From Spirosoma pollinicola (GTDB taxonomy: Bacteria > Bacteroidota > Bacteroidia > Cytophagales > Spirosomataceae), in contig NZ_CP025096.1 in the NCBI RefSeq assembly GCF_002831565.1, positions 434,001 through 498,000 on the forward strand: DNA of 64,000 nucleotides. The letters run 5' to 3'. The notes under the pieces are model-generated. The model was not told where the DNA came from, made no database searches, and saw only the letters and a program-made list of their open reading frames with translations. Shown piece after piece: positions 8,912 through 15,806 of the stretch; within the stretch, counting starts at the first letter, position 1; each line of letters opens with the position of its first letter. The translations under genes were made by a program, and so were the position numbers.

Positions 8912-9736
8912 CTATTCTTCATTCGTAATGAACATCTTTGGTTTGGGTGCTTCGATACCATCTTTACTAAACTGCCGGGCAAGGTTCTCCAGCATGTAAT
9001 AATACGTATCCCAGTAATTCTCGCTCCTTGTCCAGACCCGAACATCGTACTCCCGCGAGTTTGGATTCAGTTTGGCAATCAGAACGTCATGAGCACGGTC
9101 TTTCAGTGCAAACGGACAGGCATCAACTACGGTCATAATGGAGGCTTTGGTTGCGTCAATATCATTTTGACTACCTACGCCATACACCTGATCGACCCGA
9201 ATGACACCTTTCGTGCTGATGTTGGTAATCGCCGTTGTCGACAGCGGGCCGTTAGGCAGAATAATTGTTTTGTTATCGAGGGTTACTAATGTGGTATCGA
9301 AGATTCGGATTGCTTCGACATTACCCGTAAAGCCCTGTGCCGAAATCAGATCACCTACCCGAAAGGGTTTGAAAATCAAAATCAGAACCCCACCGGCAAA
9401 GTTTGCCAGGCTTCCCTGAAGGGCCAGCCCAACAGCCAGACCAGCAGCGCCAACAATGGCAATGAACGAGGTTGTCTGGACGCCAAGTGTGCTGGCAATA
9501 CTTAACAGTAACAACACGCGCAGCAACCCATTTACCAACGACAATAAAAACGGCTGTACATCCCGATCAACGTGCCGCTTTGTCATCATAGACGATAGCA
9601 GTTTCACGATCCAGCCAATAACCCAAAGACCAACTATTAAGGTTATAATAGCCAGTAGTATACGGCCACCATAAATTGTCGCGAACGCTAACACTTGATC
9701 ATAAATACGCTCCATTCGAGTCTGAGCCTGTTCCAT
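8912..9736 (-). CDS. MscS-family mechanosensitive channel
   Basis: The 274-residue protein matches small-conductance mechanosensitive channels. Three N-terminal helices (about 23-48, 62-84, 88-118) are followed by a cytoplasmic beta domain. The third helix holds the Gly/Ala-rich packing stretch GAAGLAVGLALQGSLANFAGG. FKPFRVGDLI and the conserved LPNGPL box follow. The channel opens under membrane tension to release solutes during hypo-osmotic shock. It ends near residue 274, close to E. coli MscS length. It starts at an ATG and is followed by a strong hairpin. Confidence 0.93.
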   Translation of the reverse strand: MEQAQTRMERIYDQVLAFATIYGGRILLAIITLIVGLWVIGWIVKLLSSMMTKRHVDRDVQPFLLSLVNGLLRVLLLLSIASTLGVQTTSFIAIVGAAGLAVGLALQGSLANFAGGVLILIFKPFRVGDLISAQGFTGNVEAIRIFDTTLVTLDNKTIILPNGPLSTTAITNISTKGVIRVDQVYGVGSQNDIDATKASIMTVVDACPFALKDRAHDVLIAKLNPNSREYDVRVWTRSENYWDTYYYMLENLARQFSKDGIEAPKPKMFITNEE

Positions 9737-9801
9737 ACATGTGAAGGGGGGAAAGTTAGTACACTGGGAATCAGACGCAAAGAAGCAAAAAAGTAACTTA
9801 C

Positions 9802-9835
9802 CAAAACGTAAATTTTGTTATTACACCATCGCAAA
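9802..9835 (-). promoter_or_regulatory. Possible Bacteroidota-type promoter for mscS
   Basis: Read on the minus strand, TTTG (9835-9832) is followed after 21 bases by TACGTTTT(G) (9810-9802). This differs at one base from the TAnnTTTG -7 consensus. It lies about 65 bases upstream of the mscS ATG. Confidence 0.3.
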
Positions 9836-9847
9836 TTTATTTGCCAG

Positions 9848-10798
9848 CTATAGCCAGTTTTTACGCCGGAATATCCAGACTGTGAGGGCAGATGATAAGA
9901 CCATCATGGCCAGCGCGAACACATAGCCGTATTTCCAGTGAACTTCAGGCATCTCGTCGAAATTCATGCCCCAGATGCTGGCCAGCAGCGTTGGTGGTAG
10001 AAAGACCAGCGATACGACCGTAAAGATTTTAACGACTCGGTTTTGCTCCAGATCAATTAGACCGAGGTATGTATTTTGAAGGAACTCCAACCGCTCGAAA
10101 ATGAAGTTGGTGTGCTCAATAAGCGAGTTGATATCCTTAATAAGTGTTCGCAGTCGTTGCTGCTCTGCATCGTTGAACCAGCCGTCAGATCGAATCATGG
10201 ATGTTATAACCCGTTGTTTATCAACCACATTCTCGCGAATCAACATGGTCAATTCCTGGTAGTCGTTGATATTCAGCAGCATTTCGCGGTCGAGGTTGGC
10301 ATCAAGGTCAAGCAGGCGATTGATGGCTTTGATCTCACCGGAAACCAGCTCGATCAAATCGGCGTCGTAATCAATCCGCGATTCAAAGATGGAAATCAGG
10401 ATTTGTGCCCCATCGCTAAACAACGCCCGACGCGACTTAATCCGCTTTACGGTATCAGCAAAGGATTTCAGGTCGGCGTTCCGGTAGGTGAAGAGGGTGT
10501 CGTCTTTGAGCAAAAAACTGACGGGCACGTTGATGTATCGTTGATCGGCATCGGGCACCAGAAAATTGGAATTGGCAATCAGAAAATCGTCTTCCTCAAT
10601 GTAGCGCGAACTGCTTTCAATTTCCAGCTGCTCCTGCTGGCTCAAAAAATCGACATCGAATTTCTCTTCGACACTCTTGATTTCGGCGGGCGTCGGATTT
10701 TGAAGATCGACCCAAAGGGTACGCTCCGTATTGGAAAAGGAGTCAATATCACGGATTTTTCGGACGGATGTTGCGTCTTGCTGAAAGATGCGGATCAT
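9848..10798 (-). CDS. corA: CorA-family magnesium transporter
   Basis: The protein is 316 residues from the ATG at 10796-10798 (an earlier ATG at 10846 would add 16 atypical residues). It has a long soluble N-terminal domain with coiled-coil helices and two C-terminal transmembrane helices. The CorA signature GMN lies at residues 277-279 in SIWGMNFDEMPEVHW, at the pore mouth. The tail RRKNWL is basic, as expected for the cytoplasmic end. The predicted role is uptake of Mg2+ and perhaps Co2+/Ni2+. Confidence 0.94.
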   Translation of the reverse strand: MIRIFQQDATSVRKIRDIDSFSNTERTLWVDLQNPTPAEIKSVEEKFDVDFLSQQEQLEIESSSRYIEEDDFLIANSNFLVPDADQRYINVPVSFLLKDDTLFTYRNADLKSFADTVKRIKSRRALFSDGAQILISIFESRIDYDADLIELVSGEIKAINRLLDLDANLDREMLLNINDYQELTMLIRENVVDKQRVITSMIRSDGWFNDAEQQRLRTLIKDINSLIEHTNFIFERLEFLQNTYLGLIDLEQNRVVKIFTVVSLVFLPPTLLASIWGMNFDEMPEVHWKYGYVFALAMMVLSSALTVWIFRRKNWL

Positions 10799-10892
10799 AA
10801 AGTCGAGAGTAGCGTTACGACCGCGAAGTTCGCAGAAACAAATCATTTATCCCTTTCATAACTTTATTTGTATTCACAGGTCTGTCCCCTAG

Positions 10893-11585
10893 TCACTCCG
10901 CCTGCAATGGGCTTCCTTTCAGGTTCAGGTCTTTCACCCGTTTTCGCACATTTTTCATGAAGGCTTTCCCCGGATCGGTTTTCTTGGTCAGGTAATTCGG
11001 GTCGGTTTCTTTCCAGAGCGGTGTTCCTATAAAATCTTTGTATTCGTAGTGGCCAATCAGGTACTCGATGTCATACTGGCTTTTCAGATAGCGCATCAAC
11101 TGCACATTGGCTTCGAGTTGCGCGTCGGTCAGGTCGTTATTCCCAACGTTTTCAATACCTATCGCACAGTAGTTTAGCCCAATACAATGGCGGGCAAAAG
11201 TCGTATCGGGCAGAAGCCGGTAAATAGTGCCGTCGCGATCAACCAGAAAAGGCACAGCCGTATTTAACCGACTAGCCGCCTGGAGGTCGGGCCGACCGGG
11301 TAATACACTCGGATTGAACACATTGAACGTAGAATCGAGGGTAGAGATGGCGGTCCAGTGCAGAATAATCATCCGTGGTTTTATATACGGCTCCGACTGC
11401 TGAATACCGTGTCGGCGAGCCAGATAATCGAGCGATAGGTCCTTACGCTGCTGATCGAACACGATTGGTCTGTCAATGATACGGATGGATGATTCCTGAG
11501 CTATGCACGTACGCACAAACAATACTGCCATACATAGCATAACGATTCGCCCCAGGCGAAATACTGAAAAACTGGAGTGATACAT
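10893..11585 (-). CDS. Exported N-acetylmuramoyl-L-alanine amidase (Amidase_2/PGRP fold)
   Basis: This 230-residue protein has an N-terminal signal segment (about 11-29, ending CIAQ). The amidase domain begins MIILHWTA with a candidate zinc-binding His76. It continues through ARHCIGLNYCAIGIENVG and LIGHYEYKD and ends KKTDPG, the usual second His and Asp/Cys positions. Such enzymes cut the amide bond between N-acetylmuramic acid and the stem peptide. A periplasmic wall-remodelling or recycling role is inferred. Confidence 0.85.
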   Translation of the reverse strand: MYHSSFSVFRLGRIVMLCMAVLFVRTCIAQESSIRIIDRPIVFDQQRKDLSLDYLARRHGIQQSEPYIKPRMIILHWTAISTLDSTFNVFNPSVLPGRPDLQAASRLNTAVPFLVDRDGTIYRLLPDTTFARHCIGLNYCAIGIENVGNNDLTDAQLEANVQLMRYLKSQYDIEYLIGHYEYKDFIGTPLWKETDPNYLTKKTDPGKAFMKNVRKRVKDLNLKGSPLQAE

Positions 11586-11847
11586 AGGGTTTGGGTTGAA
11601 CAGCTACAAGGAAAGAAAAACAGAGCAGATTCAATCGATTTTCTTTTTAAGCGTATTCGAATTTGTTTGGGCAGGGATGCAGCAAAAAAGCGACCTGTAC
11701 TTTATCTGGTTTATAATTATTTAAAGTCTAACCCGCTCTGTAAGACAGATTACAGGGTAAACATTGACTCTTTTACTATATTTCGCACAAATTCATTACA
11801 TAAACTGTTATGCCTTTAGCTGGACCTAATCCGTTCGGCTATTGCCT

Positions 11848-13167
11848 ATGCAACCCGATTATCCTATTAATACGCTCTCCACTACCGGCCGCCAGCTCAA
11901 GGCTATTGACCTTTGGGAAACGGCTCACTCTCTTGGCTTTCCTGCAGCGCTCTGGCGACTGCCGAATCAACAGGACAAACACCTGATTGTGTCGTTTGAC
12001 GAGGTGCTTCCCCGTGTACCAGCCGATTTGGATGAGCTGCCTGCTGGTTTTCTAGTCAGTCCGTTTGACAACCTCAGCAGTACGGCTCAAACAAATATGT
12101 CGGCTAATGCTACATTAGAACTTAGCACGAGCAATCGAGCCCTTTTTCTTCGGGCCGATATTCAAGCGCTTTTTTCTGAAACAAATGGTGTACAGTCTGG
12201 ACGTGTCCGGTCTGACAGCCTAACAGCTAATGAAAGCACGGCGGATAAATTCTGGCAAACGTTAGCTGCTCAACAGAATAATTTAGCGGCTGCGCAAGCC
12301 AAACAAACTACCGTAACGTCTTTCTCCGACCCGGATGCTCAGGCCGAATACGTTCGTAACGTAGCGCTGGCTGTAGATGCCATGAAACGGGGTGAAATTA
12401 GAAAAGTGGTTTTATCCCGGACAAAGCGCGTGCTGTTTTCCGATACGCCAAATGCGGTTGACCTATTCGATAAACTATGCCAAAAATACCCAACAGCGTT
12501 CGTGTCAGCGGTTTCGATTCCGGAGAAAGGGCAGATCTGGATAAGTGCTACACCCGAACGGCTGGTTAGTATCGACGCAAACGGTATTTTTCGGACAGCT
12601 TCACTAGCGGGAACCCAGTCGGCGTTTGAGCCGGACGGTACGCCAAAACGCCCGCCCGAAGCCATGTGGTCGCAGAAGGAAATTGAAGAGCAGGCTTTGG
12701 TAAGCCGTTATATTATTGAATGTTTCAAGAAAATCAGGTTGCGCGAATACCTCGAAGAAGGGCCTAAAACACTCATCGCCGGGAATTTGATGCACCTAAG
12801 CACCTGTTTCATCGTTGATACGCAGGCCGTACGCTATCCGCAACTGGGCACGGTGATGTTGCGTCTTTTACACCCCACATCTGCCGTTTGCGGAACACCG
12901 CGCGATGTGGCCTTTACCTTTATTGGTCAGCATGAAACCCACGACCGCGAACTATACAGTGGTTTTCTGGGACCTGTCAATATCAACACCAACAACGAAG
13001 GGCCCGAAAGTGACCTTTTTGTCCACATCCGTTGTATGAAACTCGAAGGCAGACTGGCAACGCTTTATGCCGGGGCGGGCTTGACGGAAGACTCTGTTCC
13101 CGAACGTGAATGGCAGGAAACAGAAATGAAATGCCAGACGCTCCTTAGCGTAATAAACAATGTGTAA
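11848..13167 (+). CDS. menF: Isochorismate synthase
   Basis: This 439-residue chorismate-binding enzyme converts chorismate to isochorismate, most likely for menaquinone in this phylum. The conserved C-terminal half carries IRKVVLSRT (with the general-base Lys), SATPERL, AGTQ, KEIEEQALVSRYI, LHPTSAVCGTPRD, ELYSGFLGPV and YAGAGLTEDS. The ATG at 11848 is preferred; a TTG two codons upstream is open. No other men genes are nearby. The product could instead feed a siderophore, but no siderophore genes are present. Confidence 0.9.
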   Translation: MQPDYPINTLSTTGRQLKAIDLWETAHSLGFPAALWRLPNQQDKHLIVSFDEVLPRVPADLDELPAGFLVSPFDNLSSTAQTNMSANATLELSTSNRALFLRADIQALFSETNGVQSGRVRSDSLTANESTADKFWQTLAAQQNNLAAAQAKQTTVTSFSDPDAQAEYVRNVALAVDAMKRGEIRKVVLSRTKRVLFSDTPNAVDLFDKLCQKYPTAFVSAVSIPEKGQIWISATPERLVSIDANGIFRTASLAGTQSAFEPDGTPKRPPEAMWSQKEIEEQALVSRYIIECFKKIRLREYLEEGPKTLIAGNLMHLSTCFIVDTQAVRYPQLGTVMLRLLHPTSAVCGTPRDVAFTFIGQHETHDRELYSGFLGPVNINTNNEGPESDLFVHIRCMKLEGRLATLYAGAGLTEDSVPEREWQETEMKCQTLLSVINNV

Positions 13168-13242
13168 TGGACAATGAAGAATGTATAATGAAGAATGAGC
13201 ACAAGGGCTCCACTATTCATCATACATTTTTCATTGTCCATT
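13166..13242. repeat. 27-bp inverted repeat between convergent genes
   Basis: The arms 13166-13192 and 13216-13242 match at 25 of 27 positions. The left arm begins at the stop codon of menF and the right arm ends four bases before the convergent small ORF. Each arm contains near-repeats of AATGAAGAATG. It could act as a bidirectional terminator, though no strong T-tract is present. Confidence 0.75.
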
Positions 13243-13246
13243 TAAA

Positions 13247-13426
13247 TTAAGCTCCCTCTGCAGGATCATTGGGGGCGCGGGAGCCATCTTCGGCTGTGCG
13301 ATCACCCGCTTCACTGGCAGCAGACGATTGCGTATCGGCGTCAGGAGCAGTACCGTCCGTTACGGCATCTGCCGAAGTGACGAGTTCTACTTCTTTCGGA
13401 TCTGGATTTGATTCTAAATCGGCCAT
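13247..13426 (-). CDS. Small acidic hypothetical protein
   Basis: The 59-residue ORF from the ATG at 13424-13426 starts MADLESNPDPKEVELVTSAD and is rich in Ala, Asp, Glu, Thr and Ser, with no hydrophobic core. A 15-codon upstream extension to 13471 is possible but looks unlike coding sequence. It resembles its neighbour at 13512 in composition only. It is probably disordered; the function is unknown. Coding status is moderate. Confidence 0.5.
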   Translation of the reverse strand: MADLESNPDPKEVELVTSADAVTDGTAPDADTQSSAASEAGDRTAEDGSRAPNDPAEGA

Positions 13427-13511
13427 AATTCGGGGGTAGAGTAAAGTATTGGAGTGAAATGATTCGAGCAACTGGACCTAAACGGGCTGTGGATCGTTAG
13501 TTAAGGATAGC

Positions 13512-13769
13512 TTACTCCATGCTATCGTCGTCCAGATCATCTTCGATTGAATCGTCATCCAGCTCCTCCAGATCGTCCTCATTGAAATCTTCTTCGATAT
13601 CGTCTATATCGTCGGCTCCATAGCCGCTGGCGGCACCGGTGCCCAGTTCATCAAATTCGGCTCCCTCCTCGTCGAAATCATCTTCATCATCGTCTAGGGC
13701 GGCTGTTTCTGGATCGGGGTTAAGCATCAGCACGTCTTCGTCCTGATCAAACGCGGGTTCATAAATCAT
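13512..13769 (-). CDS. Highly acidic small protein
   Basis: The 85-residue ORF begins MIYEPAFDQDEDVLMLNPDP and then becomes almost entirely Asp/Glu, with DIDDIEEDFNEDDLEELDDD-type runs. No domain is recognised. Such polyacidic proteins can bind basic proteins or cations, but that is speculation. The ATG is at 13767-13769. It lies in tandem with the acidic ORF at 13247. Confidence 0.55.
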   Translation of the reverse strand: MIYEPAFDQDEDVLMLNPDPETAALDDDEDDFDEEGAEFDELGTGAASGYGADDIDDIEEDFNEDDLEELDDDSIEDDLDDDSME

Positions 13770-13932
13770 GGTTTGAGGAGTATAAAAGTTAGTTCACCCC
13801 TTTTAACGCGTCTCTTTCCCGGAAGGTTTAATCAATCTCTAAACAAATTAGCCTTTTTGATGCTAAACACCACATTCTGTTTACGAGTTACTGGTTATGA
13901 GCGCAGTATCTGCCAGCAAAAAATCTGTGTAA

Positions 13933-15006
13933 ATGAGAAATTATCGACTTCAACGTCTGTCTAACCAACCAATTCTTCAAACAAGTGACGTAAAACCTAC
14001 TTTTTCGGGTTTTGACGTGCTGGGTGCGTTTAATCCGGCAGCCTGTATTTTCAACAATGAGATTTTACTGCTTTTGCGCGTAGCCGAAGCGCCCAAAGCC
14101 GAAAAAGGAACGATCCTTGTCCCATTAATTGAGGACCAGAATGGTGTTCCAACCTTAACAATCAAACGTTTCCCGGAGCCTGATGAACCCTATGACCCCA
14201 GGGTTATCACGCTTCAGGGAAAAGTGTATCTAACCTCTCTGAGTCACCTTCGTCTGGCTCGCAGTCGCGATGGCATTCATTTTACCATCGACGAAAAACC
14301 ATTCCTGTTTCCTGCTCGAATGGACGAATCATTTGGTATTGAAGATGCCAGAATCACCTATCTGGAGGGCAAGTACTGGATTACCTACACAGCTGTTTCT
14401 GAGAATGGGCCGGGGGTTGGACTTGCCGTGACTACCGACTTCGAAACCGTTGAACGCGTTGGTATGATTTTACCACCACCTAACAAAGACGTTGCGCTGT
14501 TTCCGCAAAAAATTAACGGTAAATACACGCTGCTTCATCGGCCAATGGTGTCAGACATTGGTAAACCGTCGGTCTGGCTGGCCAATTCGATAGATGGTAT
14601 TCATTGGGGAAATCATCAATTTTTGTTTGGTGGACGAGGCAACCCAGGCCTGGATCGTACCAACAACCCGTTCTCGTGGGAAGGCGGCAAAATTGGCACA
14701 GGGCCGGAACCCATATTGACTGATGAAGGCTGGCTCGTGTGCTACCACGGTGCCGACGAAACCCATGCCTATGCACTGGCATTGGCCTTACTGGATAAAG
14801 ATGACCCGTCAATAGTGCTGGACCGCTCCGAGACACCACTCCTTACACCCGAACTATCCTGGGAAAAAGAGGGATTCTTTCCAAATGTTGTTTTTTCAAA
14901 CGGCTGGATAAAGTGGCCGGACGATAGTGACAAAGCCGGACAAATCTGGGTGTATTACGGTGCCGCCGATTCGGGCGTAGGGCTGGCTGAGTTGGTGTGG
15001 GAATGA
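13933..15006 (+). CDS. GH130-family beta-mannoside phosphorylase-like protein
   Basis: This 357-residue five-bladed beta-propeller protein matches GH130, whose members phosphorolyse beta-1,2- or beta-1,4-mannosides. Visible signatures include GAFNPAACIFNNEILLLLR near the N-terminus, the EPDEPYDPRV stretch, SFGIEDARITYLEG and GPEPILTDEGWLVCYHG, which carry propeller-centre acidic residues. There is no signal peptide, so it is cytoplasmic. The linkage specificity cannot be told here. The ATG at 13933 is the only sensible start. No sugar transporter is adjacent. Confidence 0.88.
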   Translation: MRNYRLQRLSNQPILQTSDVKPTFSGFDVLGAFNPAACIFNNEILLLLRVAEAPKAEKGTILVPLIEDQNGVPTLTIKRFPEPDEPYDPRVITLQGKVYLTSLSHLRLARSRDGIHFTIDEKPFLFPARMDESFGIEDARITYLEGKYWITYTAVSENGPGVGLAVTTDFETVERVGMILPPPNKDVALFPQKINGKYTLLHRPMVSDIGKPSVWLANSIDGIHWGNHQFLFGGRGNPGLDRTNNPFSWEGGKIGTGPEPILTDEGWLVCYHGADETHAYALALALLDKDDPSIVLDRSETPLLTPELSWEKEGFFPNVVFSNGWIKWPDDSDKAGQIWVYYGAADSGVGLAELVWE

Positions 15007-15047
15007 ACAGCACGACGGTAAAACACACAATGCTCAGGTATCAAGCA

Positions 15048-15725
15048 TCAGAAAACGTACGTTTTACGAGCCTGCTCTACCGTTATGGCTGGCTCATAAG
15101 CCGCATTCAGGCGATTCGCGTTTTCTTCGACAGTAAGGTCAAAACCTGCTTCTTTTCTGCGTTCGTTCACCAATTTTGCATTGGCGATGGGCCAGACAAA
15201 ACAGCGTGATTTCTTTGTCTGTTTGTGCTGTCGGCAGGTTACCTGTGTGCCATACAGCTGCGGCTTTTGCCCATGCATCAGTGACCGGTCAAGCATCATG
15301 GCATATTGGTAAAAAGGCAATTCCCCCTGATCGGCGGCTTTCTTTACCAAGGGCATGTATGTATCGATTTTGTTCGAATGCTGGATAATATAAAATACCA
15401 CCTCATTGGTAGGTGCCCCCACCAGACTTTTTCCCGGATAGCCATGCTGTTTGAGAATTGCTTCGGCTCGTGCCAGATTCGCCGTGTCAATCTTTGTTTG
15501 TTCAGCCCAAAGCACACCGGCAAGTTTAGTACGATCTGTATTGTATACCTTACTCAGACTATCTGTCAGCGGCTGGTTGTTACCCAGCTTAGTTAGCCAT
15601 TCCCGATTACGCTGGTCAAGCACATACATACTATCCAACTCATGTTTGAGTTCTTTAACCTGCTGGCCAAAGGCAACGCCGGATAAAGAGGCACTTAGAC
15701 ACATGATCAATTGTAAATATCTCAT
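15048..15725 (-). CDS. Exported DUF6624 protein
   Basis: The ORF has 225 residues from the ATG at 15723-15725, with signal peptide MRYLQLIMCLSASLSGVAFG. The upstream open frame to 15824 overlaps the divergent peptidase gene and is not used. The body contains the DUF6624-like pattern of helices ending in FYIIQHSNKIDTYMPLVKKA, LPFYQYAMMLDR and GQKPQLYGTQV. The function of the family is unknown to me. It is convergent with the GH130 gene. Confidence 0.7.
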   Translation of the reverse strand: MRYLQLIMCLSASLSGVAFGQQVKELKHELDSMYVLDQRNREWLTKLGNNQPLTDSLSKVYNTDRTKLAGVLWAEQTKIDTANLARAEAILKQHGYPGKSLVGAPTNEVVFYIIQHSNKIDTYMPLVKKAADQGELPFYQYAMMLDRSLMHGQKPQLYGTQVTCRQHKQTKKSRCFVWPIANAKLVNERRKEAGFDLTVEENANRLNAAYEPAITVEQARKTYVF

Positions 15726-15806
15726 AAGTAATTGACCTATTAAGCGACACGACCCTAGTGGACGTGTCTTTTTTGTATTTTCGTTGGTTCTAAACTTTAC
15801 TTCTTC

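Noticed and set aside
11577..11819. 80-codon plus-strand ORF between amidase and menF
   Set aside because: No family signature and it overlaps the amidase start; looks like the AT-rich divergent promoter region.
13773..13964. 63-codon plus-strand ORF before the GH130 gene
   Set aside because: Overlaps the GH130 start, has no domain or hydrophobic pattern and sits in AT-rich leader DNA.
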